Shown here piece after piece: positions 13,448-21,263 of a DNA stretch of 36,557 bases. Source of the DNA: Nitrospirota bacterium (GTDB lineage Bacteria; UBA2233). The translations under genes were made by a program, and so were the position numbers. Position 1 is the stretch's first letter; every line of letters starts with the position of its first letter. The notes under the pieces were generated by a model. It ran no database searches. It had not been told where the DNA came from and saw only the letters and a program-made list of their open reading frames with translations. The stretch lies in contig WOZJ01000049.1 of assembly GCA_011620345.1 (NCBI GenBank), forward strand, positions 4,469 through 41,025. The letters are read 5' to 3'.

Positions 13448-15499
13448 ATGCTGAAGGCCGCGCTGATCGGCAACCCAAACGCGGGAAAAACGACGCTGTT
13501 CAACGCGCTGACCGGCGCAAGGCAGCGGGTGGCCAATTACCCCGGCACAACGGTGGAGCGAAAGGAAGGGGGGTTCCAAGCCCTGGGGGAGGATGTCGCG
13601 CTGATCGATTTGCCAGGCATCTACGACCTCACGCCGCTTTCCCCCGACGAGGCGGTTGCCAGGGCCGCGCTGATCAAAGAAAGGCCAGACGTCATCGTCC
13701 AGGTGCTCGATGCTTCCAACTTGGCACGCGGGCTTTATCTGACGCTCGAACTTTTGGCCCTCGAAACACCGCTCGTCCTTTGCCTCAACATGCTCGATGT
13801 TGCCGAGGCAAAGGGGGCGCACGTGGACCCAAGGGCGCTCTCCAAGCTTTTGGGCGTCCCCGTCGCCGAGGCAATTGCCTCCAAGGGCGTCGGCATGGAT
13901 GCGCTCAAGCGCACGATCCGCGAAACGGCCAAGGAGGGACGCGCCCCTAGGGCACGCGTGGCATACGGCGAGCCTCTCGATTTTGCGCTCAAAACGCTCC
14001 AGAGCACGCTCGAGGCCGCCCCTTCGCTGGAATCGGACTTTCCCGCTTCCTACCTCGCCCTCAAACTCTTGGAAGGCGACGAGCTCCTCGCCAAGGCCAT
14101 TCAAGGCGGAGCTGGGTACGCTCCGCTCGAGGCCGCGTTTCAAGCCATTCGGGAGCAGATTGGCCAGAACACGGACATGATGCTCAAGCAAAGGCGCTAC
14201 GAAAAGGCATCGCAAATCGCCAAGAGTGTTACCCTATTGGCCCCCAAACCTGCCCAAGAAGCTGCGGGCGACAAGCTGGATCGTTTGCTCTTAAACCCGA
14301 AAGTAGGGATCCCTGCCTTCCTAGTCATGCTTTTTAGCGTGTTCGCCCTGACATTCCTTCTAGGCAACCCTTTGGCCGAAGGTATCGAGCGCATCATCGG
14401 CGTGCTCGGCGCGTGGATGATCGGCGTGCTCGGGACGGCCTCCCCGCTGCTCGCATCATTTTTGACGGACGGCGTGCTGGCCGGAGTCGGGGCGGTGCTT
14501 ACGTTCCTTCCGCAGATCGCCATTCTCTTTTTGGCGCTCGTGGCGATGGAAGATTCCGGGGCCATGGCCAGGGCGGCCTACCTGCTGGAGGGCTGGATGT
14601 CCAAACTAGGGCTTCACGGCAAGAGCGTCATCCCGATGGTGCTCGGGTTTGGATGCGCCGTGCCCGCGATCATGGCCACAAGGATTGTCGAGTCCAGAAA
14701 AGAGCGGCTGATCACCATGTTCGTCATGCCGCTTTTTAGCTGCAGCGCAAGGTTTCCCATTTACGTGTTGATCGTAGCCGCCTTCTTTCCAAAGCCTTTG
14801 CAACCGCTAGCGCTGTTTGGCGTGTACATGCTAGGCGTCCTACTGGCCTTTTTGATCGCGGTGCTATTCAAGGGGGCCTTCGATAAGGAAGAAGAGGGCT
14901 TTTTTTTGCTGGAGATTCCACCCTACCGCATGCCATCCAAAAAAACGCTCATTTTCTTCACCTGGCAGCGCGTAGGCCAGTTCCTCAAGCGTGCGGGTAC
15001 GATCATCTTCGCCTTCAGCGTGCTCATGTGGGCGATGAGCCGGTTCCCCTCCCCTCCCGCAAGCGAGCTTGCAGCCGTGCCGGAGGGGATGAGGCCTGCC
15101 TACCGGCTCGGCTACTCGTTCACTGGCAGGCTTGCTAAGGGCATCGAGCCCATTCTAGAGCCCATCGGGTTCGACGGCAGGATTGGGATGGCGCTTGTCG
15201 GGGCGACGCTCGCCAGGGAGATCTTCATCTCGCAACTCGGCATCGTCTACGCGCTAGATGCCCCGGAAGGAGTAAGCCCAAGCCTAGCGGACCGGCTACA
15301 GAAAGACTACGGCCCGCTCACGGGCGTTTGCCTGCTGCTGTACTTTTTGATCGCCAGCCCTTGCGTTTCGGCCTCCATCGTGATGACCAAAGAAAGCGGC
15401 TCACCCATGCTCGCCTTCTTGCAGGCGGGGTTTTTGTTCGCGCTCGGCTACGCGGCTGTGTTCGTGGCGTACCGGATCGGCCTGATGCTCGGGGCCTAG
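13448..15499 (+). CDS. feoB: Ferrous iron transporter B
   Basis: A 683-residue inner-membrane Fe(II) transporter with an N-terminal G domain. G1 is GNPNAGKTT (8-16), G2 lies in NYPGTTVE, G3 is DLPGIYDL, and G4 is NMLD, a variant of the more usual NxxD context. A helical spacer domain follows to about residue 270, then the membrane part with two conserved Gate segments: VLGFGCAVPAIMATR and FSCSARFPIYVL, each with the cysteine considered important for transport. Length is within the family range. No FeoC is present. It is the last gene of the regulator-feoA-feoB operon. Just after its stop lies an inverted half copy of the intergenic repeat. Confidence 0.97.
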   Translation: MLKAALIGNPNAGKTTLFNALTGARQRVANYPGTTVERKEGGFQALGEDVALIDLPGIYDLTPLSPDEAVARAALIKERPDVIVQVLDASNLARGLYLTLELLALETPLVLCLNMLDVAEAKGAHVDPRALSKLLGVPVAEAIASKGVGMDALKRTIRETAKEGRAPRARVAYGEPLDFALKTLQSTLEAAPSLESDFPASYLALKLLEGDELLAKAIQGGAGYAPLEAAFQAIREQIGQNTDMMLKQRRYEKASQIAKSVTLLAPKPAQEAAGDKLDRLLLNPKVGIPAFLVMLFSVFALTFLLGNPLAEGIERIIGVLGAWMIGVLGTASPLLASFLTDGVLAGVGAVLTFLPQIAILFLALVAMEDSGAMARAAYLLEGWMSKLGLHGKSVIPMVLGFGCAVPAIMATRIVESRKERLITMFVMPLFSCSARFPIYVLIVAAFFPKPLQPLALFGVYMLGVLLAFLIAVLFKGAFDKEEEGFFLLEIPPYRMPSKKTLIFFTWQRVGQFLKRAGTIIFAFSVLMWAMSRFPSPPASELAAVPEGMRPAYRLGYSFTGRLAKGIEPILEPIGFDGRIGMALVGATLAREIFISQLGIVYALDAPEGVSPSLADRLQKDYGPLTGVCLLLYFLIASPCVSASIVMTKESGSPMLAFLQAGFLFALGYAAVFVAYRIGLMLGA

Positions 15500-15540
15500 G
15501 TGTATGGCGGGACATTTTTACCTCGCCTATCGGGGGGGGG
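15498..15540 (-). repeat. Intergenic hairpin repeat, inverted half copy (copy C), ending in a G9 run
   Basis: Read on the minus strand, CCCCGATAGGCGAG then AATGTCCCGCCATACACC aligns with the left half of copy B (CCCCCGATAGGCGAG...GGCATGCACC). It can fold as GGCG-GG/CC-CGCC around an A/T-rich loop. It directly follows the feoB stop. The adjacent nine-G run (15532-15540) is a spot where sequencing length errors are likely. Confidence 0.55.
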
Positions 15541-15594
15541 TTTTGGTGGCTCCACGATGAACGAATGGCATAAACGTGCGAACAGGGCCTAAAA

Positions 15595-16119
15595 GTGGGA
15601 CGTTCAATCTTAATCTTGGGGGGCGTTCGTTCCGGCAAAAGCAGCCTTGCGTTAAGGCTAGCAGGAGATGGGGCAAAAAAAGCCTTCGTTGCAACGGCCG
15701 AACCGTTCGATGAGGAGATGCACCGGCGCATAAGGCGTCATAAGCTAGAAAGGCAAGACGCATTCCTCACGATGGAAGCGCCAGAAAACCCAGGGGAGGC
15801 CGTTGCATCGCTTTCGGAGGGCATCGAAACGCTCGTTATCGATTGCATCGGCGTATGGCTTGGCAACCTCTTTGCCAAGCGTGGCCTCGAGGCAAAGAAC
15901 GCCCCGGAAATAGAGGGCCTTCTAAGCGCTCTTAGAGCTTTTGGCGGAAACACCCTCGTCGTCAGCCAGGAAGCAACCATGGGGCTCGTCGGAATGGACC
16001 CCCTCACCCGCGCCTACCAAGAAACGCTCGGGCTCGTCAACCAACGCCTCGCGGCCCTCGCCGAAACGGCCGTCTTGATGGTGGCTGGCCTGCCGATTTG
16101 CCTGAAAGGGGGGCTTTAG
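15595..16119 (+). CDS. cobU: Adenosylcobinamide kinase/adenosylcobinamide-phosphate guanylyltransferase
   Basis: A 174-residue bifunctional enzyme of the CobU/CobP family that phosphorylates adenosylcobinamide and then adds GMP, in the nucleotide-loop assembly stage of cobalamin synthesis or salvage. The P-loop is GGVRSGKSS (9-17). The guanylylated His lies in RRHKLERQ. Other blocks are EAPENPGEA, VIDCIGVWLGNL and VSQEATMGLVGMDPLTRAYQ. The start is GTG at 15595 with AGGG upstream. No other cobalamin gene and no cobalamin riboswitch core were found nearby, so it is an isolated pathway gene here. Its stop shares TTAG with the stop of the convergent RNase G gene. Confidence 0.93.
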   Translation: MGRSILILGGVRSGKSSLALRLAGDGAKKAFVATAEPFDEEMHRRIRRHKLERQDAFLTMEAPENPGEAVASLSEGIETLVIDCIGVWLGNLFAKRGLEAKNAPEIEGLLSALRAFGGNTLVVSQEATMGLVGMDPLTRAYQETLGLVNQRLAALAETAVLMVAGLPICLKGGL

Positions 16120-17654
16120 AGCGAGGTAACTTCGTAGCCTTCTTCGGGTGGGCGCGAAAGCACCTTGACGGCGATCCTTTTTTGGCTGAGCCGTTCGATC
16201 TCTTCGAGCACCCCCCGCTCCTCTTGCTCCAATAGCTTGGCAAGCTCCTCGCTCAAGGCAAGAACGACCTTTGCGTAGGGGGTACGGAGGGCTTCTTTTT
16301 TGAGCGCCCGGAGCGCCTCGTAGAGGATGACGCTGGGGGATTTGATGTAGCCGTTGCCCCGGCAGTGCGGGCAGGACACGCTCATCATACTAAGGAACGA
16401 CTCTCGGGTGCGCTTCCTTGTCATCTCAACGAGCCCAAGCTCGGAGATCTTGAGGATCGTCGTCCTGGCCCTGTCGACCTTGAGCGCATCCTTGAGTGCC
16501 GAGAATACCTTTTCCCTGTTCGTCTCGCGTTCCATGTCGATGAAATCAAGGATGATAATCCCGCCCAAGTTGCGAAGCCTCAACTGGTAAACGATCTCCT
16601 TGATCGCTTCGAGGTTCGTCTTGAGGACGGTATCTTCAAGGTTATGCGACCCGACAAACCCTCCGGTGTTAACGTCGATCGCGGTAAGCGCCTCCGCCTC
16701 GTCGATCACGATCGAGCCCCCCGACTTCAGCCGTACCTTACGTTTTAGCCCCTCCTTCAGCCGGGCCTCGATACCCCTGACCTCGAACAGCGGCTGGGTC
16801 CCGTCGTAGTAGACGAGCGGGGGAAAGGGGATGTGCGGAAGCGTCGTTTCGATGAAAGTAAGGACGTTCTCGTAGGTCTTTTTGTGGTCGACGATGATCC
16901 GTTCGACGTCAGGGCCTACGAGGTCGCGGATCGTGCGAAGCTCCAGACGCAAATCCTCAAGCAAAAGCGAAGGCGCCGGCCTTTTGTCTTTCTGCTCCAG
17001 CAAAACCCTCCATAGGTTCAGAAGGAACTCCATGTCCTGCCTGAGCTCCTCTTCTTTCGCGCCATCGGAGGCGGTGCGCGCAATCAGCCCCCCGCCCCCC
17101 GCCGGACGAATGGCGTGGAGGATATCCCTTAGCCTTCGCCTTTCCGCTTCGTCACCAAGCCGCCTTGAGATGCCCACGTGGTTGACGGTAGGCATGTACA
17201 CTAGGAATTTGCCGGGTAGCGTCACCTTTGAGGTAAGCCTTGCACCCTTTGTGCCCAGGGGCTCCTTGGTCACCTGGACGGGGATTTCCTGGCCCTCCTT
17301 GAGGAGGTCTTGAATCTTCGGCCTGCCTTGTGCGGCGTGGGCTTCTTGCGGCGGTTGGGCTTCGGGTTGGAGATCCCCTTCCCCTTCCTCGATGAACTCC
17401 AGTTCGTCGACCCCCTCTTCTTCGGGGAGCTCGAAGAAGTCTGAGACGTACAAAAAACCGGCTTTTTCGAGCCCGATGTCTACAAAGGCCGCCTGGATGC
17501 CCGGAAGAACCCGGACAACTTTCCCTTTGTACACGTTCCCGACGATGCTGCCGCTACCTTGGCGTTCCAGGTAGAACTCGACCGGCAAGCCGCCCTCAAG
17601 CAGCGCAACCCGAGTTTCCTTGCCCGTAACATTGATGAGAATTTCTTGGTTCAT
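16116..17654 (-). CDS. rng: Ribonuclease G (Rne/Rng family)
   Basis: A 512-residue endoribonuclease that cuts A/U-rich single-stranded RNA and matures rRNA 5' ends. In order: N-terminal S1-type RNA-binding domain (GNVYKGKVVRVLPGIQAAFV) interrupted by an acidic Gln/Pro linker (about residues 75-110), the 5'-sensor/RNase H-like core, the catalytic DNase I-like part with AIDVNTGGFVG and ILDFIDME carrying the Mg-binding Asp residues, and the Zn-link CPHCRGNG. It lacks the long C-terminal degradosome scaffold of RNase E, so RNase G fits better. The start ATG at 17654 begins MNQEILINV, as usual for the family. Confidence 0.95.
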   Translation of the reverse strand: MNQEILINVTGKETRVALLEGGLPVEFYLERQGSGSIVGNVYKGKVVRVLPGIQAAFVDIGLEKAGFLYVSDFFELPEEEGVDELEFIEEGEGDLQPEAQPPQEAHAAQGRPKIQDLLKEGQEIPVQVTKEPLGTKGARLTSKVTLPGKFLVYMPTVNHVGISRRLGDEAERRRLRDILHAIRPAGGGGLIARTASDGAKEEELRQDMEFLLNLWRVLLEQKDKRPAPSLLLEDLRLELRTIRDLVGPDVERIIVDHKKTYENVLTFIETTLPHIPFPPLVYYDGTQPLFEVRGIEARLKEGLKRKVRLKSGGSIVIDEAEALTAIDVNTGGFVGSHNLEDTVLKTNLEAIKEIVYQLRLRNLGGIIILDFIDMERETNREKVFSALKDALKVDRARTTILKISELGLVEMTRKRTRESFLSMMSVSCPHCRGNGYIKSPSVILYEALRALKKEALRTPYAKVVLALSEELAKLLEQEERGVLEEIERLSQKRIAVKVLSRPPEEGYEVTSL

Positions 17655-17681
17655 AGGGTTCCATTTGTCTATCTCTTTGTC

Positions 17682-19046
17682 TTATTGTAGCAGGTTTGAG
17701 ACTCCGGACGTTCCAAAGAACAGAAAGCCGACGAGTGCGAGCACAGGCAGCAGGATCGGGATTGAGTACTTCATGATGTACCCAAGAAAGCTTGGCGTAG
17801 GAACTCCCAGCGATTCGGCAATTGATTTTACCATGAAATTGGGGGCGTTCCCGATGTAGGTCATGGCGCCAAAAAACACGCAGCCCATCGATACGGCCTC
17901 GATGAACAGCGCGAGCTCGGGCGTCGTCAGGAACTCGTTCATGTGCGCGCGGTTGTCGACGCTTTTACCGAAAAGCCCGAAGGCGGCGCTAAGAAAATTC
18001 AGGTATGTAGGCGCGTTGTCCAGGAAACCGGACAGTACGCCCGACCCAAAGTAGAACTGGAGGGGATGGGTGAGCCCAATGTGCCCGGCGTTGCGCTCTA
18101 AGTAGTCCAAAGCGGGCATCATCGTCGCAAAGATCCCGGCAAACAGGATGGCGACCTCTTGAATGGGGTGAAAGTTGAAGGCGTTTTTGGTTAACGCCTC
18201 CTTGTTGGCCGTCTTGAGGGCCAACAAGGACACAAGCACCATGAGCCCGGAAGTGGCAAGCGTGACGACCTCGACCGAAAGCCCAGCCCGAACGAGCGGG
18301 TTTTGGGCCAGCACTAGCGCAAGGATCGCAAGAAGCCAGCCGAAGTTGCGCTTTCCCATTAGCACGAAGTTCTTTCCCTTGGGCATGACCATGCCGGGCG
18401 CGGGGCTTTTCTTTCCTTGCGCTTTCGGCGCCATCCGCTCGAAGAGGTAAAAGATTAAAAGGATAAGCCCCACGGCAAAAAGCCACACGAAGACAACCCG
18501 GTCGAAGAGCCAGAAAAACGGAACACCCTTTAGATAGCCGAGGAACAAAGGAGGGTCGCCGATGGGCAGAAGGCCGCCGCCCATGTTGGAGACGAGAAAA
18601 ATAAAGAATACAACGTGGTAGGGGCGTATCCGGCCTTTGTTGATCCTTAAGTAAGGCCGAAGCAGCAGCATGCTCGCTCCAGCCGTCCCCATAATGTTGG
18701 CAATCACACAGCCTATGCCCAAAAGCCCCGTGTTGAGCATGGGGCTTGGTTTGGCCTGGATGTCTAAATAAATGCCGCTCGCGACGATAAAGAGCGAACC
18801 CACCAAGGCGATGAACCCTGCATACTCGATTGCGGTAAGGGCCAGCTTGTGCGGCCCGTAGTGGTGGGTTTCGGGGGTGTTGAGAAGCGTTAGGTAGAGG
18901 ACGACGACGATAAGCCCCAACACCAAAGAAAGCAGCGAGTAGACTCTTTCCCAGAAATGCGGGCTGACAAGCGGGACGAGCGCGATGCAACCGAGCAGGA
19001 ACGCGAATGGCAGCGTCCATAGAATAGGAACATCCGGGACGTGCAT
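17682..19046 (-). CDS. NhaD-like sodium:proton antiporter (ion transporter superfamily)
   Basis: A 454-residue polytopic inner-membrane protein with about 11-13 hydrophobic segments, related to NhaD and arsenite/citrate-type permeases of the IT superfamily. Conserved half-repeat loops include NIMGTAGASMLLLRPYL, NMGGGLLPIGDPPLFLGYLK and, in the second half, SGFLDNAPTYLNFLSA and MTYIGNAPNFMVKSIAE. The start is ATG 19046 (MHVPDVPILW), supported by AAGGAAGGAG just upstream. Longer upstream frames would prepend a non-membrane leader and are rejected. A cation/proton exchange role in pH or salt homeostasis is inferred from family. It is divergent from pncC and 27 bases downstream of the rng start. 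Confidence 0.88.
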   Translation of the reverse strand: MHVPDVPILWTLPFAFLLGCIALVPLVSPHFWERVYSLLSLVLGLIVVVLYLTLLNTPETHHYGPHKLALTAIEYAGFIALVGSLFIVASGIYLDIQAKPSPMLNTGLLGIGCVIANIMGTAGASMLLLRPYLRINKGRIRPYHVVFFIFLVSNMGGGLLPIGDPPLFLGYLKGVPFFWLFDRVVFVWLFAVGLILLIFYLFERMAPKAQGKKSPAPGMVMPKGKNFVLMGKRNFGWLLAILALVLAQNPLVRAGLSVEVVTLATSGLMVLVSLLALKTANKEALTKNAFNFHPIQEVAILFAGIFATMMPALDYLERNAGHIGLTHPLQFYFGSGVLSGFLDNAPTYLNFLSAAFGLFGKSVDNRAHMNEFLTTPELALFIEAVSMGCVFFGAMTYIGNAPNFMVKSIAESLGVPTPSFLGYIMKYSIPILLPVLALVGFLFFGTSGVSNLLQ

Positions 19047-19079
19047 CGAACTCCTTCCTTTAAGCGTTTCGTGATAGAA

Positions 19080-19085
19080 TATAAT
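19080..19085 (+). promoter_or_regulatory. Possible -10 box for the pncC-thpR-recA-alaS group
   Basis: TATAAT in the 73-base divergent gap between the antiporter and pncC genes, about 35 bases before the pncC ATG. The -35 region is poor, so this is only suggestive. Confidence 0.3.
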
Positions 19086-19119
19086 ATCTAAAACAAAAAA
19101 GGAACCAATCGGCCGCTCC

Positions 19120-19602
19120 ATGGTGAAACCGCTGTCCACACTCTCGCAAGAGCTAGGCGATGCGCTGGGGGCAAACAAACAAACGCTCGCTGTGGCCGAG
19201 TCATGCACGGGGGGGCTTTTGGCAAAGGCTGTCACGGACATCCCCGGTAGTTCCGCCTACTTCATGGGTGGGGTGGTCACCTACAGCAACGCTTCCAAAA
19301 TCAAGCTCCTTGGCGTCGACGTTGCAACGCTAGAGCGCTGCGGGGCCGTAAGCGAGCCCGTGGCGCTAAGAATGGCCGAGGGTGTTCGCGGCCTGCTCGA
19401 TGCGGACATCGGAGTCGGCATCACCGGAGTTGCGGGCCCAGAAGGAGGAAGCGTCGAAAAGCCAGTGGGCACGGTCTATATCGCCTGGGACATCCAAGGG
19501 GCGTTGAGCGTTCGCTTGTTCCAGTTCGGCGACATCGGGCGGAGTGCCGTACGCGAGGCCGCGGCCGAATCCGCAATCGAAGGCATCCTGGAGGCCCTTT
19601 AG
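19120..19602 (+). CDS. pncC: Nicotinamide-nucleotide amidohydrolase (CinA C-terminal domain)
   Basis: A 160-residue stand-alone CinA C-terminal domain protein that deamidates NMN to NaMN in pyridine-nucleotide recycling. Motifs: [20 protein letters not shown] (with the catalytic Ser), [33 protein letters not shown] and [10 protein letters not shown]. The N-terminal MoCF/ADP-ribose pyrophosphatase domain of full CinA is absent, as in E. coli PncC. ATG 19120 or GTG 19123 could start it. The gene is followed by thpR and then recA, the usual chromosomal neighbourhood of cinA-type genes. Confidence 0.95.
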   Translation: MVKPLSTLSQELGDALGANKQTLAVAESCTGGLLAKAVTDIPGSSAYFMGGVVTYSNASKIKLLGVDVATLERCGAVSEPVALRMAEGVRGLLDADIGVGITGVAGPEGGSVEKPVGTVYIAWDIQGALSVRLFQFGDIGRSAVREAAAESAIEGILEAL

Positions 19603-19603
19603 C

Positions 19604-20179
19604 GTGCGAATGTTCACTGCATTCGAGCTGCCCGATTCGCTCAAGCGGGCGCTCGGCTCCTTTCAAGCATCGCTAAAGCAAGCCATCCCGGGGCCGGTTT
19701 CTTGGGTTCGCGAAGAAAACTTCCACATCACTGCATGGTTTTTGGGGGAGACGAACCCAAACGACGCGGCCTGTATCGAGGCTCGATTAATGGATGGCCT
19801 TGAGGGCATAGCGCCGATAGAGGTTCACCTAGGCGGGTTTGCCTGGATGCCCGGGGCAAAGCCAAGAGTGTTGTATATTGCCGTAAAAGACCCAGGGGCC
19901 CTCCAAGATGTAGCCTTGAAAGCCAAAGACGTCCTTTTGGAGGCCGTGCCATCGCTTGCGTTCGACAAACCCTTCCTTGCGCACGTCACGCTAGGGAGGG
20001 TCAAACAGCCAACGGCCAAGCTTGAGGCGCTGCTTGGGCGGCTTCCTGTCGAAACGCCCGAGTTCGAACCGTTTGTGGTCCAAGGCATAGGGCTTTTCGA
20101 GAGCAACCTTTCGCCCGCTGGGGCAAGGTACAGAAGGGTTGCGCTTGTTCCGTTCCAGCAACACCGTTTTATTGCATAA
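19604..20179 (+). CDS. thpR: RNA 2',3'-cyclic phosphodiesterase
   Basis: A 2H-phosphoesterase of about 191 residues (ThpR/LigT family) that opens 2',3'-cyclic phosphate RNA ends. Both HxTx motifs are present: FHITAWFLG and AHVTLGRV. The family's opening, [13 protein letters not shown], fixes the N-terminus. GTG 19604 is preferred because GGAGG at 19590-19594 lies nine bases upstream, while ATG 19610 would be 15 bases away. It starts one base after the pncC stop and ends 22 bases before recA. Confidence 0.92.
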   Translation: MRMFTAFELPDSLKRALGSFQASLKQAIPGPVSWVREENFHITAWFLGETNPNDAACIEARLMDGLEGIAPIEVHLGGFAWMPGAKPRVLYIAVKDPGALQDVALKAKDVLLEAVPSLAFDKPFLAHVTLGRVKQPTAKLEALLGRLPVETPEFEPFVVQGIGLFESNLSPAGARYRRVALVPFQQHRFIA

Positions 20180-20201
20180 CAGCGCGCAAAAGGAGTTGAA
20201 G

Positions 20202-21245
20202 GTGGCACAACCGCAGACTGAAGTCCGCTCGAAGGCGCTCGAGGCCGCTGTCGGCAAGATTGAGCGCCAGTACGGCAAGGGCTCGATCATGCGAATGGGG
20301 GAAGTCGCCCATGAGCAGGTAGAGGTTACTCCTTCAGGCTCGCTCGCCTTGGACGTGGCCCTCGGTGTAGGGGGTATCCCTAGGGGCCGGATCACGGAGG
20401 TTTTCGGGCCGGAGTCTTCCGGCAAGACAACGCTAGCGCTTCATATCATCGCCGAAACCCAGAAATTGGGCGGGGTGGCAGTTTTCGTGGACGCCGAGCA
20501 CGCCCTCGACCCGATCTATGCAAGGAGGCTGGGCGTCAAAACAGACGAGCTACTCATCTCTCAGCCCGACTACGGCGAGCAGGCGCTCGACATCGTAGAA
20601 TCGCTCGTCATGAGCGGTGCGGTGGATATCGTCGTAGTCGATTCTGTCGCCGCGCTCGTCCCGAAGGCTGAAATCGATGGCGAGATGGGCGATACGCACG
20701 TGGGGTTGCAAGCACGCCTCATGTCGCAGGCGTTGCGCAAGCTCACGGCCGCCATCCATCGCTCGAACGTCACCGTCGTGTTCATCAACCAGGTCCGCAC
20801 CAAGATCGGCGTGATGTTCGGCAACCCAGAAACGACCACGGGCGGGAACGCGCTCAAGTTTTACTCTACCATCCGAATCGAGGTACGCCGAATCGGCCCG
20901 CTAAAAAAGGGAGACGAGCAGGTTGGAAACCGCACGCGGGGAAAGATTGTCAAGAACAAGGTCGCCCCGCCCTTCAGGGAGGTCGAGTTCGACATCCTTT
21001 ACGGCGAGGGCATCTCCAAGGAAGGCGAAGCCCTCGACATGGGCACCGAGTTGGGCTTGGTCGAAAAATCGGGCTCTTGGTATGCCTACGAGGGCGAAAA
21101 GATCGGCCAGGGCAGAGAAAACGCCAGGCTCTACTTAAGAGAACACCCAGAGATCGTCCAGAAGGTCGAATCGAGCATCTTCGAGCGGCTCCACATCGTA
21201 AGGAACCTGGGACAAAGAGCCCAAAAACAGGAGACGAACTCCTAA
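20202..21245 (+). CDS. recA: Recombinase RecA
   Basis: A 347-residue DNA strand-exchange ATPase, also the LexA co-protease in bacteria that have an SOS response. Walker A is GPESSGKT; other hallmarks are [34 protein letters not shown] (Walker B and loop L1), [20 protein letters not shown] (loop L2) and [21 protein letters not shown] 20202 is the start: AGGAG lies six bases upstream and the protein then begins as family members do. An upstream ATG at 20139 lies inside thpR. I see no LexA-type operator in the short gap, so control is probably shared with the upstream genes. alaS follows 18 bases later. Confidence 0.98.
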   Translation: MAQPQTEVRSKALEAAVGKIERQYGKGSIMRMGEVAHEQVEVTPSGSLALDVALGVGGIPRGRITEVFGPESSGKTTLALHIIAETQKLGGVAVFVDAEHALDPIYARRLGVKTDELLISQPDYGEQALDIVESLVMSGAVDIVVVDSVAALVPKAEIDGEMGDTHVGLQARLMSQALRKLTAAIHRSNVTVVFINQVRTKIGVMFGNPETTTGGNALKFYSTIRIEVRRIGPLKKGDEQVGNRTRGKIVKNKVAPPFREVEFDILYGEGISKEGEALDMGTELGLVEKSGSWYAYEGEKIGQGRENARLYLREHPEIVQKVESSIFERLHIVRNLGQRAQKQETNS

Positions 21246-21263
21246 GGAGGCGTTTGAAGCCCT

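Noticed and set aside
13328-14215. A 295-codon frame antisense to feoB
   Set aside because: Mirror of a GC-rich coding strand; no recognisable motif, and FeoB is certain on the other strand.
15500-15594. Cobalamin riboswitch before cobU
   Set aside because: Too short and without the conserved B12-box-like core; the structure present is the repeat half copy.
17989-19020. A 343-codon minus-strand frame overlapping the antiporter gene
   Set aside because: Same strand but shifted frame inside the NhaD-like gene; Arg/His/Pro-rich, no family signature, no ribosome site.
20180-20201. LexA/SOS box before recA
   Set aside because: The 22-base gap holds only a ribosome site; no palindromic operator seen.
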